The position numbers were made by a program, and so were the translations under genes. A stretch of DNA of 64,000 bases from Picochlorum sp. 'celeri' (taxonomy: Eukaryota; Chlorophyta; Trebouxiophyceae). Below, one piece after another: positions 25,084 to 34,933 of this stretch (position 1 is its first letter; every line of letters starts with the position of its first letter). Under the pieces are notes generated by a model, which worked only from the letters and a program-made list of their open reading frames with translations, had not been told where the DNA came from and made no database searches. The stretch spans positions 992,001 through 1,056,000 of the forward strand of contig JAACMV010000017.1 of NCBI GenBank assembly GCA_010909725.1, read 5' to 3'.

Positions 25084-26937
25084 TTATCTTCTCTGGAGAG
25101 AGTGGATGAAGGAACTCTCAGCCAGATCTATGGCCCGGCCAAGAGCGGCAGCCTTGTTCACTGTCTCTTCGAATTCATTCTCTGGAATGGAATCGGCAAC
25201 AACCCCTGCCCCTGCTTGCAAATGAATGGTCCATTCCCGCCTGGCAGACATGCTTTGATCATCATATTTGTACAGGCACGATTCTTTTGTTGGAATGACC
25301 ATGGTGCGCAATGCTAGGGCCATATCCATCCCTCCTGTAAACGAAACATGCCCAAAACCTCCCCCGTATGGCCCTCTCTTGGAATGCTCCAGCTCATCCA
25401 AAATCTGCATAGCCCTGACCTTGGGAGCTCCTGACACGGTTCCAGCTGGCAGGGCCGCTCTCAAAGCATCCCAGCACGATAGCTCTGGTTTGAGTTGCCC
25501 AGTCACAGTCGACGATATGTGCATAACATGGGAATACCTTTCTATCTCCATCAATTTGTCCACATTCACTGTTCCAGCCTGTGCAACTTTTCCTACATCA
25601 TTTCTACCCAAATCTACGAGCATTACATGCTCTGCTAATTCCTTCTCATCCTGTAGCAAATCTTTCTCCAACTCCTCATCCTCAGACTGGGTCAAACCTC
25701 GCCTACGTGTACCTGCAAGGGGTCTATTGGTCACCCTCCTGCTCTCTTCAACCCTGCACAAGATCTCTGGAGACGATGACACTAAAATGGACTCCCTCGA
25801 GTTCAGATACGCCATATAAGGAGAAGGATTAACAACCCGGAGGGCCCTATATACTTCAAACGGATCAGCAAATGTTGTTCTCTCAAAGCGCTGTGACAAC
25901 ACCAACTGAAACACATCCCCAGACAAAATATGCTCTTTCGTCTCCGCAATCGCCTCCATGAACTCGTCTTCTGTAAAATTGGAATTCTTAGGCTTCTCGG
26001 GTCTCTTGTGAAGAGACAAATCCACCTGCCCGACAGCCAAGTCAGGACGCTCCTGCAGCTGGGCTGTCAAGGATGCAAGTCTTCTTTGTCCGTGAGCATA
26101 TGCGCTCTCCAGGTTATCAAACTCATCCAGTCGGACCCAAGATACAGCATATGCTAATTTAGTTGCATGGTCAAAGAGGACTGTGTCCGAATATAACGCC
26201 AAATGCATATCTGGGATGTTGCGATCATCCCTTGGGGCATTGCTGAATGGCAACTTGCCCTCATACACGTATCTCACCGTATCGTACCCACAATAGCCCA
26301 CCCAACCGCCAGTGAATACTCTAGGCAAATCTTCTGGAACGATCGGATGCCAGTCTCGACTCAAAACTTCCGGAATCTCCAGCGGATCAGAGCAGTCTTC
26401 TATCTCTTCCTTGGTCCCTTTGCCGTGGTCCAAGATTTGGACATGATGTCCCTTTGCTATGATTTCCAACTGAGGCCGAGCTCCCACAAAACTGTATCTC
26501 CCTTGCTGAGTGCCATTTACAACAGATTCGAACAGGAATGACGGAGCATCCCTGTCGTCGCTCTGCACGAGAGCCTTGTACGCCATGATCGGAGTAAGTT
26601 GATCGCCCATAATCCTGTGAAACATAGGCACTAGATTGACATTTCCATCGCCATGTACCTCAATCAGATGCCTGAACTCCTCCAATCCGTCCTGCACGGA
26701 ACTCGGCTGTGCAGCCCTCGTCACCCACCGAGGTCGACGTGGTAATGCACGCACACGGGACCCGATGGTGCCATGATTTACCGATTCTAGTGATATTGTT
26801 TCAGCATTCGTCCCAGCGTAGATTCTTTTGACCTCGCTTCTGGCAGCATTAACGCCGCGAACTTGCTGCTGGGGACCACAGTTCCAACTACTCCCAATGC
26901 TGAGATCCTGCCGATGATGATGCCGCATCACCCTCAT
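25084..26937 (-). CDS. trpE: Anthranilate synthase alpha subunit (TrpE), plastid-type
   Basis: The protein has 617 residues in a single exon. About 85 N-terminal residues are Arg- and Ser-rich and end near RRPRWVTRAAQPSS, like a chloroplast transit peptide. The chorismate-binding enzyme follows: SFLFESVVNGTQQGRYSF in the N-terminal regulatory part where tryptophan binds, LAGTRRRG, DLGRNDVGKVA, HISSTVTGQL, LPAGTVSGAPKVRAM and the GGGFGHVSF region. It converts chorismate and glutamine-derived ammonia to anthranilate, the first committed step of tryptophan synthesis in the plastid stroma. The glutamine amidotransferase subunit (TrpG) is not fused and not in this window. Confidence 0.95.
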   Translation of the reverse strand: MRVMRHHHRQDLSIGSSWNCGPQQQVRGVNAARSEVKRIYAGTNAETISLESVNHGTIGSRVRALPRRPRWVTRAAQPSSVQDGLEEFRHLIEVHGDGNVNLVPMFHRIMGDQLTPIMAYKALVQSDDRDAPSFLFESVVNGTQQGRYSFVGARPQLEIIAKGHHVQILDHGKGTKEEIEDCSDPLEIPEVLSRDWHPIVPEDLPRVFTGGWVGYCGYDTVRYVYEGKLPFSNAPRDDRNIPDMHLALYSDTVLFDHATKLAYAVSWVRLDEFDNLESAYAHGQRRLASLTAQLQERPDLAVGQVDLSLHKRPEKPKNSNFTEDEFMEAIAETKEHILSGDVFQLVLSQRFERTTFADPFEVYRALRVVNPSPYMAYLNSRESILVSSSPEILCRVEESRRVTNRPLAGTRRRGLTQSEDEELEKDLLQDEKELAEHVMLVDLGRNDVGKVAQAGTVNVDKLMEIERYSHVMHISSTVTGQLKPELSCWDALRAALPAGTVSGAPKVRAMQILDELEHSKRGPYGGGFGHVSFTGGMDMALALRTMVIPTKESCLYKYDDQSMSARREWTIHLQAGAGVVADSIPENEFEETVNKAAALGRAIDLAESSFIHSLQRR

Positions 26938-27131
26938 TTTGAAATATATATGACTTTAGGAATCAGATTAAGTGCCCATCGTACTTCAAGGGAACCGAAG
27001 ACATTGGATCTTCATGAAAGATGAGCAAGACTGCTCGCCATTCATTGCATGGCCATAGAAATACCACCATCAGCACTTTATATGTACATGTATAGATGAA
27101 TATTTATATGTAGGGTAGTGAGGGAACTGTG

Positions 27132-27679
27132 ATGGCGTCGTTGGTGAGAAGTGTTTCGCGAACGGCCTTCATCTCTCAGCAGCAGTCGCTCTTTGCTAGA
27201 TCATGGTACACGAGTACATCATGTAGATTTGGGTTGGATGAACTGATAGGTTCTACACCTACGGTGTCTTCATCGTCAACGCAGGAGGATATAGTCAAAC
27301 AACATCAGGCAACGAATGCTAGCGTCACAGGTGCGTCTTCAATCTCATTACCGCTCGTGTATATATGTCAACTCGATCACAAGCATTCGCATGTTGATGG
27401 TCAGGGAGGGCTTGGCAGGCTGAGGATTTGCGACGGAAGTCGTGGGATGATTTACATAGGCTGTGGGTTGCCTTGTACAAGGAGAGGAATGCCTTACACG
27501 CTGAGAAGCTGGAGTGGAGGCGACTGGGCCAAAGAATGCCTCAGGCTACACGGTTTAGCAAGGTCCGTTTGTCCATGAACAGGATCAAGCAGGTCATGTC
27601 TGAGCGTGCGAGAGATCCAGACATGGGGTATGACACAAACACGAGGGCATACTTGAAAGCCTTCATTGATGCCATGTAG
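27132..27679 (+). CDS. Mitochondrial ribosomal protein uL29m (MRPL47-like), two exons
   Basis: Exons 27132-27330 and 27405-27679 join through a 74-nt intron (GTGCGT donor, GTCAG acceptor) to give 157 residues. The ATG at 27132 follows an in-frame GTG. The N-terminus (MASLVRSVSRTAFISQQQS) is a mitochondrial presequence. The junction creates TGRAWQAEDLRRKSWDDLHRLWVALYKERNAL, the hallmark MRP-L47/uL29 segment, followed by RLSMNRIKQVMSERAR. It would sit at the exit-tunnel side of the mitochondrial large subunit. Frame continuity across the splice supports the model. Confidence 0.88.
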
Positions 27680-27834
27680 TTGTACAAATGTATAAAGTTT
27701 TTTTTTTTACATGATAAGGGTTGTAATTCTATGACTCAGTTCACAATTACCTACGTATACGCCTCTCCTGATCGGATATATGAAAGAAAAAATGGTTTCG
27801 CAGGACAGATTCTCAGCCCATGATGTTGCCTGGA

Positions 27835-28592
27835 TTAGTCCATTCGGCGAGACCCATACTGATTCAAACGGCGACCATACTGATTCAAGCGGCGTCCGTA
27901 CTGGTTAAGACGGCGTCCACCATACTGATTCAAGCGGCGTCCATACTGATTGAGACGACGTCCACCATACTGACTCAAACGGCGTCCATAGGCCTGGCCC
28001 ATGGCAGATCCGCTAAGCAAGGCCACAACCAGTGCCAAGAGCGCGAGAATGTTGAAAATCTGCAATCAAATTCATAAAAGTTTAGATCGTTTGTCCCGAA
28101 AAAGGCCCAAAACCTACTCGTTCCCCTCCCGGTGATCCTACCCATTTCTCCCATCTGGGCAAGCCCCCAATGGGAAAGAAAGGCCAACCCCGGCGACGCC
28201 ACTCGGAGGGAGAAACCAACAACGCTCTTCCTCCCAAAGAGACGAACCGGGCACATCTTCTCCACATGATTGACCCCCAAAGACTGTATAAGACTAATTG
28301 TGGGCGCGGTTCTGCCTTTTCCATGGAATAGACAGACGACAGATTCACAACACGACGGTTGCTCACATGTGGGCGTAGATTCGTGCAGTAGGTACAACTA
28401 AACCATCCCAAACAAGCCGGTATACGTCAATCAAAGCCTAAAGATTTATTCTTTGTGCCAATCTGACGCAACACACAACCAGACTCGACCTCGTCTGCCG
28501 ACTCTGGGCCGGGCTGCACCTAGGCGAAATCTACCCCTCGCGGACCAACTCAGGACACCAGGTATATCCCTTCTCAAACGTACCTTCATCAT
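27835..28592 (-). CDS. Putative secreted repeat peptide precursor (LNQYG-Arg-Arg repeats), two exons
   Basis: Exon 2 (28059-27835) follows a TTGCAG acceptor and has an in-frame stop just before it, so an upstream exon is needed. ATG ATG AAG at 28592-28584, followed by a GTACGT donor, fits in phase 0 across a 524-nt intron; this exon is inferred. The product has 77 residues. It starts with a strong signal peptide (MMKIFNILALLALVVALLSG), then AMGQA, then about six tandem units of YGRRLNQ or YGGRRLNQ, ending YGSRRMD. Each unit has a dibasic Arg-Arg site preceded by Gly, the arrangement used for processing and C-terminal amidation in prohormones. It might instead be an antimicrobial or cell-wall peptide. 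I know no homologue. Confidence 0.6.
27850..27990. repeat. Short tandem repeat encoding (G)RRLNQY units
   Basis: Units of 21 and 24 bases repeat here with the core GGCGTCC(ACC)ATACTGATT on the plus strand. Variation is mostly synonymous, which suggests selection on the peptide. The repeat also creates an open frame on the opposite strand that is not a gene. Confidence 0.75.
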
Positions 28593-28886
28593 TTTAACGT
28601 AGACTAACTTATAAAGACAAATGTTTTTATTGGTAGGCGACGAGGGGCGCACGCTTTCACCGTGGATGTCCAGAATCCAAGATTTCCGTGGACGTTGATG
28701 CTCTCCCCAAATCCCTCCCATCGAGATGTGTCAACGACCGGTGATCGAGGTATGTTCGCCCCAATTCATCTGCTACCATTGAGCATGTAGGTTGATCGAG
28801 AGATGATGCAATGTTGCAGGCTACACATGAATGAGATTTACAATTTACAATCGCTGCATTTACATGGCCTTTACTCAATCAATCAA
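28593..28886. other. Intergenic region between the repeat-peptide gene and SAP30
   Basis: The spacer holds a TATAAG-like box about 20 bases before the proposed start of the peptide gene and an AATC tetranucleotide run near 28877-28890. No gene is supported. Confidence 0.4.
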
Positions 28887-29342
28887 TCAATATTGCTTGC
28901 TTCTCAGCCGCATGAGATTCTGCACAACACCATCCTCAGTGACATTCATCATGTTCCAGTGCTTCTCCACCGCAGTCTCCAGTTCCTGTTTGGAGCTCTG
29001 AGGGTGCACGTTCGGCAACTCATACACTTTCGTATATTTCCTTAAAGCCTGCACCGTCATTTTTTTCAAATCTACTCTAGCATTTGGATCTCCGCCTTCG
29101 GTTCCGTAACTTTGCTGCAGACCCAAAAAAAGAGCACATCACAAACAACACTAAGACAGTCAGACAACGACCACCCCCTGAGGGCAACTACGCACCGGTG
29201 TCTCTTCTTCCCCGAAAAATCCATTCTCTGTCTTCATATCAGCGTATTTATGCTGCTGTGCAGCCTGTCGGGTTGGTCTGCTCCGAGCTTTCAAAGCCGT
29301 GCCACCACTGGTTCCCCCCGCACCGGTTCCTTGCGAACTCAT
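28887..29342 (-). CDS. SAP30-like subunit of the Sin3 histone deacetylase complex, two exons
   Basis: Exons 29342-29196 and 29114-28887 join in phase 0 through an 81-nt intron (GTGCGT donor, CTGCAG acceptor) to give 124 residues. The N-terminal part is Gly/Ser- and Arg-rich. The C-terminal part matches the Sin3-binding domain of SAP30: ARVDLKKMTVQALRKYTKVYELPNV, then SSKQELETAVEKHW. SAP30 bridges Sin3 and histone deacetylase in transcriptional repression. The zinc finger of animal SAP30 is absent, as in many non-animal forms. It is followed on the same strand by another chromatin gene, a bromodomain protein, 406 bases upstream. Confidence 0.85.
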
Positions 29343-29748
29343 GCCTCTTTGCGTTAAGATTTATTTAATAGTAGAATATGTTTGATCAAGGCAACTCCAT
29401 GCACGCGTCAAGTGAGTACTGTCGATTGGTGCTTTGTTGACGTGGTCTCACTGCTCTGGTATGAACTACCGCCACGCGTCGTCAGTCACGCAATAGATAT
29501 GTATTTATATTCGAGCTAGTGATTTAGTTCTGCACTGTGACAAACTTTCTCCTGTGGAAATGCACACAGCGCATGCTTGATCAGAGGCCCTCTGACAGAG
29601 GGAGACGTTTGATCAGTCATCATGATTGCGTGATTTTCACTGGACTGACCGATTGGCCATGATATCGCTTGCAAACATTTGAGAATCAATACAATGGGCT
29701 ATGTCATGCCTAAATAAATAAAGAAATACATGTAGCTACATGTGATTT
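29343..29748. other. Intergenic region upstream of SAP30
   Basis: This 406-base spacer contains the SAP30 promoter side and the 3' flank of the bromodomain gene. No open frame with a recognisable product or splice pattern is seen. Confidence 0.4.
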
Positions 29749-31212
29749 TTATTCCTCTTCGGACGATTCGGAATAATGGTAATACTTTGGAAACATGTTT
29801 AGCATTGTTTTCCTTGCCTTCTGGAACGCTGCAGCCGACAGAGATTTTGTAAACTTCTTGAGGCTGTTTGCATATGGAACAACACTGGTATCATCCGTCA
29901 ATAGAGACATGAAAGATTGCCTGAAGAACCCAACATACACACCATCTGCTGTTTTAGAGGCAGCCAATCCTTGCCATGTGTTGTGATACATGCCTTCGGT
30001 TCGCTTTCTAAAGGAGGAACGGTGCGCAACATTATCCTCTACATCGACCCCTGCTCGTTTTAAGATTTTGGCCTCTTGCGCAGCTCTCTGTTCTGCACGA
30101 GCCTTCTTTATTGCCTCATTCCTCTTCTCTCGGGCATGCATTTTGGCCGCAATAGTTTCCTTCCTTGCAGCATTTGCCGCCTGAGCTTTGGCATTCAGCA
30201 TTATCTTGCCCTGACGTGCATTTTCAATCAGGGACCTTGCATGCATCTGCTGTGTCTTTGCTAATTTCCACACATCATGTTCTCTGTTATTGTACTTCAA
30301 GGCATTTTTGAACATCAAATGTATATCAGATGCCACAGATTCCCATGATGTATACATCCCTGCCTCGTTCTTGCTCTTTATCGTGCTTAAGTCTATAGGA
30401 TTCGTAATTACGTTAGAGTACCCAGGGGCCTCCTCATCTGTGACTGGATGCTTGAACAAATCATCATAGTCTCTATCCCATATTTTCTCTATCAAAATGC
30501 TAATATCTTCTGGCGAGGCAGGAGTATTCCCCGTCATCAGCTTTGGTTTTCTTCCAGGGCCAGCACGGGCGCCATCGCCCTCCTCCTGCTCTGCTTGAGC
30601 ATACATGAGCTCGTCCTCCCAGACCAAATCTTCCTCCTCCTCTGCCTGACTCTTTTTGGGGGGTCGCCCCCTTCCCCTCCCAGGCTTTCTGCCCCTCTTC
30701 GCCCCAGGATAGCTCCTCTTCACACCTGGAAGGGCATTGACTACTTTGTTGCCCAAATTCTTCAAGTTCAGTTTTATCTTGTTCCCGGTGGAGAGCTTGA
30801 TCTTTTTCGTCAGGCCAATAGACATAGACCCACCCACAGGCGCCATGGAAGGCTGGACCTGATGTTCTAAAATGCTGTCTCCGTGTGATCGCTTCCTCCC
30901 TCTTCCTCGTCCCCGTCCCCGTTCCATATTCCCCGCTCCTCCTCTGTAGGGCTGACGTTCCTGCGAAACAGTGGATACATCGTGCCCAGATATGCTTCGA
31001 GGCTCGCTCAGTTTGAGTTTCAATCTATTTGGAGAAGCAAAACTGATAGTTTCTCTCGACGTGTCCGCTGCCGCGTTCAGTCCTGCCTGAGAATCGACAG
31101 GCTCCACGACAGCAGAAGCACCGGGCGTTTGCTCCTGATTTTCTGCTCTCTTGGCCGTCGATAAGACTCCTCCAAGGTTAAGCTTAATCTTAAGACTGCC
31201 CTTGGTATTCAT
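29749..31212 (-). CDS. Bromodomain protein with AT-hook-like motif (BRD7/9-like)
   Basis: The single-exon product has 487 residues. Residues 1-180 are polar, with runs of Gly and Arg and an AT-hook-like GRKPGRGRGRPPKK. A single bromodomain spans about 230-330: IWDRDYDDLFKHPV, the ZA loop with APGYSNVITNPIDLSTIKSK, and ALKYNNREHDVWKLA with the acetyl-lysine-binding Asn. A Lys/Arg/Ala-rich helix follows. The NP(I/M)DL and YNN pattern resembles BRD7/BRD9, subunits of SWI/SNF-type remodellers. It would read acetylated histones in the nucleus. The C-terminus ends in a Ser/Glu cluster. Confidence 0.85.
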   Translation of the reverse strand: MNTKGSLKIKLNLGGVLSTAKRAENQEQTPGASAVVEPVDSQAGLNAAADTSRETISFASPNRLKLKLSEPRSISGHDVSTVSQERQPYRGGAGNMERGRGRGRGRKRSHGDSILEHQVQPSMAPVGGSMSIGLTKKIKLSTGNKIKLNLKNLGNKVVNALPGVKRSYPGAKRGRKPGRGRGRPPKKSQAEEEEDLVWEDELMYAQAEQEEGDGARAGPGRKPKLMTGNTPASPEDISILIEKIWDRDYDDLFKHPVTDEEAPGYSNVITNPIDLSTIKSKNEAGMYTSWESVASDIHLMFKNALKYNNREHDVWKLAKTQQMHARSLIENARQGKIMLNAKAQAANAARKETIAAKMHAREKRNEAIKKARAEQRAAQEAKILKRAGVDVEDNVAHRSSFRKRTEGMYHNTWQGLAASKTADGVYVGFFRQSFMSLLTDDTSVVPYANSLKKFTKSLSAAAFQKARKTMLNMFPKYYHYSESSEEE

Positions 31213-31658
31213 CTACACGTCTCCTTTCAGTTCTAGCACATGTCTCGCTAATCGTGGCTGTGTACAACACAATGGTGTGATGTAGTGCTGTCGTATGCGT
31301 ATATATGCATGTGATTATCAGAGATTTTTCAAACTTCTTTGCCCACTGGCCTGCTGTCCATGCAACTACGGAGCAGCGGACAGAGGCTTCCATAGCGGAT
31401 CCTCGCTCACTCGGTCAAAAGAAAACTTTGACGGTACCAACCAGGCGATGACAAAATGCTACTCGCAACCCTACTCAAACAAGTGACAGGGCGTAAATCA
31501 GAACCATTTGTTGATTGCATATCTATAAAACATTACCTTTTGAGTGGGCTTTGTCACGGTTGACGCGTGCCGGAGCGCAGTGGTGATTTGCAAACTCGTC
31601 ACTTTCATCTACAGGTTCTCGCGCATCGTGTATCTCCTACGATTACAACATAAGCAGT
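31213..31658. promoter_or_regulatory. Shared promoter region between bromodomain and V-ATPase E genes
   Basis: The two genes diverge from this 446-base spacer. A TATATGCATG stretch lies near 31301. No further gene is supported. Confidence 0.4.
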
Positions 31659-32451
31659 ATGAATGACACAGAAGTGAATAAAACCATCCAACAGATGGTT
31701 CGGTGCGTGATCTGATCAGTGTCTTGGTTGAAGTTTTTTCTTTGTTCTGGCAGGTCTGATTCACCTCTTCCGTTGGGTCGGTGTTTATAGGTTCATCAAG
31801 CAAGAAGCGGAAGAGAAATCTTCCGAGATTTCTGTTGCAGCGGAAGAGGAATTCAACATCACAAAGCTTCAGCTCCTGGAATCGGAAAAAGCCAAAGTCA
31901 GGCGTGACTACGAGAGGAGGGAAAAGGCGATTGTCGTAAAGAAAAAAGTTGAACATAGCAAGCTCTTGAATGAAAGCAGGCTCAAAGTACTACAGGCGCG
32001 GGAGGACGCAGTGCAGGCGGTGATCAAAGATGCTCAGAAGAGCTTGGGTACCCTGTCCATGAACGCCTCAGAATATGAGAGCCTCATGCTGGCATTGATC
32101 GTGCAGGGTATGTACAAATTGAAGGAAAATGCGGTCAAAGTTCGGTGCAGAGAGATTGATGTATCGTTGGTGCAATCTCTGTTGCCGCGAGCTAGCAAAC
32201 TGTTCTCTGAGAAATATGGAAGTAAGGCCCCTGATGTGACGCTGGATGAGAAGAACCCCCTTCCTCCTCCACCAAGAGATGTGCCATCGAGTGACGGCTT
32301 CCATGAATATTCGTTTTGTTCCGGTGGAGTTGTCGTGGCGTCAGCGGATGGGAGCATCGAATGCTCAAACACATTGGATGACAGATTACGAATTGCATAC
32401 ACAACCAATCTCCCAGAGATCCGGAGTAAGCTTTTCGGATCCCTTGAGTGA
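31659..32451 (+). CDS. V-type H+-ATPase subunit E, two exons
   Basis: Exons 31659-31702 and 31791-32451 join through an 88-nt intron (GTGCGT donor, TTATAG acceptor) to give 234 residues, close to the usual length. The joined start reads MNDTEVNKTIQQMVRFIKQE, the classic N-terminus of subunit E. It is followed by EISVAAEEEFNITKLQLLE and the long helix. The C-terminal domain has SFCSGGVVVASADGSIECSNTLDDRL and ends in RSKLFGSLE. Subunit E is part of the peripheral stalk that holds the catalytic head of the vacuolar proton pump. The total coding length is a multiple of three, which supports the splice sites. Confidence 0.95.
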
Positions 32452-32574
32452 TCCCAGCACTTAGGCTGTATTTTGTCGAGCACCATGCAGGAACAATATT
32501 TTTTATATTTTCACATGTACACATCACGCTTATTTTGTCAAGCACCATGTAGGAAAAAATGAATTGCTACTCAA

Positions 32575-33741
32575 TCACTTTGACTCAGAATGCTGTTCAT
32601 CAACAGCATCCTTTGATTTTTTAAGCCGTAACCTATACTTTTGCAGATGCGAGGATACATTCTCTCGCGTTAATCCTTCGACCTTCATCTGTTTCATCAC
32701 TGGCTTGGGCAATGCATGCTCAACACCTCCACAAGCATCTACTGCTTCCAGAAACTTTCGATGCAATTTTTCTGTCCATACAAGCCTCGAGCGCTTGGTA
32801 GTTTGATCTTCTTCATGAACATCAGCCTCGGTTCCCCCATAGAACCTGGCCCCTTTATCTCCTGGTGGGAATGGAAATGGATATGGGATTGATGAGAATG
32901 GTGGCTGCTGCCCTGGGAACATATACCCTGGAGGTACTCCAGGAAACCCAATCGGTCCCCCAGGAGGGAAAGAATTCGGCTGTGATGAGCCATATGCAGC
33001 TGCCATGGCAGCCTGTTGATTCTGCTGTTGCATCTGTTGAAGTTGTTGCTGCATCTGTTGTTGCTGTTGAAACTGCCTCTGCAGTTGCTCCTGGAAATGC
33101 TCCTGGTTCCATTGCATTTGTTTCTGATTTTCTCGCATCTGTTTCTGCTGTTTACCCGTGTGCCCATGGCCATGCTTTTTCCTAGCATCGTGCCGGTGCT
33201 CCTTTTCCTTTCTGGCAACAGCCTTTGTGCCTTCGTGCAACTTTTTTCCCTTTTCTCCGGTTCCCGTGCCTGGATCATCCGTCGTATTCGCATTATTTCT
33301 ACTTGTTGTATTATTATTAATCTCGTCACGCCCGCGTTTCTGACCGCTTCCAACAAGAGGAGTCTCACCGAGAGGTCCAATACCTCCGGAAGCACGCAAC
33401 TGCTTGGGCAGCCTCCCCTCGGCCCCGGTCACATTCCCATTCTGTGTCATTGTATTCCCTTGACCTCCATTTGACACAGAACTCCAAGGTTTTCCGCTTC
33501 CCTGTCGCCTGTCGTTGCTACCCTGTCCACCAATAGAACTAGAATCAGCGCTGAGCCCAAGTCCGCGAGACAAGACTGTCGGAACCAGCTCTGCATTGAT
33601 ACTCACAGGGTTTTTTACTAGAACATTCTCCAAGAAGCTCTCGATATCGTGGAAGTTATTTATCACATTTTCCGGACACTCGGAGTTTCCCGTGCCGAAA
33701 GGCGGTTTTTGTTTACCCTGCCCAAACGGGGCACTTTGCAT
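32575..33741 (-). CDS. GARP-family (G2-like) MYB-related transcription factor
   Basis: The single-exon product has 388 residues. About residues 175-275 are very rich in Gln and Met, a likely activation or assembly region. The DNA-binding domain is near the C-terminus: RLVWTEKLHRKFLEAVDACGG, then KPVMKQMKVEGLTRENVSSHLQKYRLRLKK, the GARP signature with SHLQKYR. It carries no response-regulator receiver domain. GARP factors are typical of the green lineage and control chloroplast, nutrient and circadian programmes; the target genes here cannot be inferred. It lies 62 bases downstream of EMC2 on the same strand. Confidence 0.9.
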   Translation of the reverse strand: MQSAPFGQGKQKPPFGTGNSECPENVINNFHDIESFLENVLVKNPVSINAELVPTVLSRGLGLSADSSSIGGQGSNDRRQGSGKPWSSVSNGGQGNTMTQNGNVTGAEGRLPKQLRASGGIGPLGETPLVGSGQKRGRDEINNNTTSRNNANTTDDPGTGTGEKGKKLHEGTKAVARKEKEHRHDARKKHGHGHTGKQQKQMRENQKQMQWNQEHFQEQLQRQFQQQQQMQQQLQQMQQQNQQAAMAAAYGSSQPNSFPPGGPIGFPGVPPGYMFPGQQPPFSSIPYPFPFPPGDKGARFYGGTEADVHEEDQTTKRSRLVWTEKLHRKFLEAVDACGGVEHALPKPVMKQMKVEGLTRENVSSHLQKYRLRLKKSKDAVDEQHSESK

Positions 33742-33803
33742 TATATAATTCGATGTATCTGGTTAGTTTAAATTTTAAAAGATCATTTGTTGGTTGTATC
33801 GCG

Positions 33804-34910
33804 TCACAGGGCTACGCCTTGCTCTTGTAAGATGGAACGGATGCATGGTACCAGGCCGGAATTGTGCTCTGCGTATTCCTGCAACAATCTCTCCGCAGCA
33901 AGATCGCCGAGGCCATCACTCTCCTCGAAGTTATCCAGTTTCCTTAACCTTGCAGTACACAAACAGACTCCATAAAGAGATTTGACATTGCTTCCTTCGC
34001 TCATTTCAACCACGCTGGCATAGTACTTCCTTGCCAGCTTCACGTTCTGCAGACCTCCAGCAGCATACAGAGAGTCCGCCATTAGCAATTGTACCGCCAA
34101 ATCCGCTGGATTATGCATCAATACTTCTTCCAGACAAAATATGGCTTCTGTGTACGAACCACGGGACAGGTGCAACTTTCCTGCCTCGTACCAGGCTTGC
34201 CAGTCTCCCAGTTGGGTTTCTATATGCCTGTGCAAAAGATCCAAAGCCCCCTGAATATCTCCTTTTCCTTTCCTCAGAGCGATTTGTCTGTGGATGATCA
34301 TGAGGTTTTGGCCATCAATCTGCTGCAACGCTGCGTCGTACTCTGCCTGTGCCTCATCAACTCGTCCAACACTCTCCAAATACATTCCCTGCAGTCAGGA
34401 CGGAAGCAACACCGTGTGGATACCATGCATAAAAATTACAACGGAACAATCAATCAATCCATTCGTGTGGAGTACCTTGAGCCGCGCTGCCCGACAACTA
34501 GCAGGGAATTTTGCTACAGTCTTGTTCACTAGGTCCGCTGCTTCTCCTGCTTTACCAAGCTGCATACAAGCTATTGCAAGGTCTTCCCGAACATTCCACA
34601 CTGCGACCACCAATATTCCTTCGTAATTCAAATGCACGCAGTTATGAGAGACTCAACAGGCATCCAACGTACACTCAGACTCGCTGAGCCTGGAACCGTG
34701 CTTGGACAAGAGCACGTTGCAGAGGGAATGAACTCGCTCTGGCCGATTGAAATGAGAACCACGAATCTGCATCAATATTATAATAAATTAGAAGCATTAA
34801 TTACGGGTTTGTGGCTCTGCACCGACACGCACCAGTCCGAGATACTTAAGAATGTCGTCAGGGTGATGGTTTTGGGCGGCCTTCAGGGCCTCTCGTATGT
34901 CATCAGCCAT
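33804..34910 (-). CDS. EMC2: ER membrane protein complex subunit 2 (EMC2), four exons
   Basis: Exons 34910-34833, 34766-34673, 34600-34476 and 34388-33804 join through introns of 66, 72 and 87 nt to give 293 residues, against 297 in human EMC2. The TPR-type sequence matches: LWNVREDLAIACMQLG, RLKGMYLESVGRVDEAQAEY, GDWQAWYEAGKLHLSRGSYTEAIFCLEEVL and GGLQNVKLARKYYASVV. EMC2 is the cytosolic scaffold of the EMC insertase, which places transmembrane segments into the ER. All junctions keep frame, with GTGCGT, GTACGT and GTACTC donors and CAG acceptors. Confidence 0.9.
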
Positions 34911-34933
34911 ATTTTTTTCCAATCCACAATGTG

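Noticed and set aside
27820..28077. Plus-strand frame with ILIQTAS-type repeats
   Set aside because: It is the opposite strand of the LNQYG repeat gene and lacks a signal or splice support.
32990..33120. CAG/Gln repeat tract as a satellite
   Set aside because: It is the Gln-rich region of the GARP factor with mixed codons, not a DNA-level repeat.
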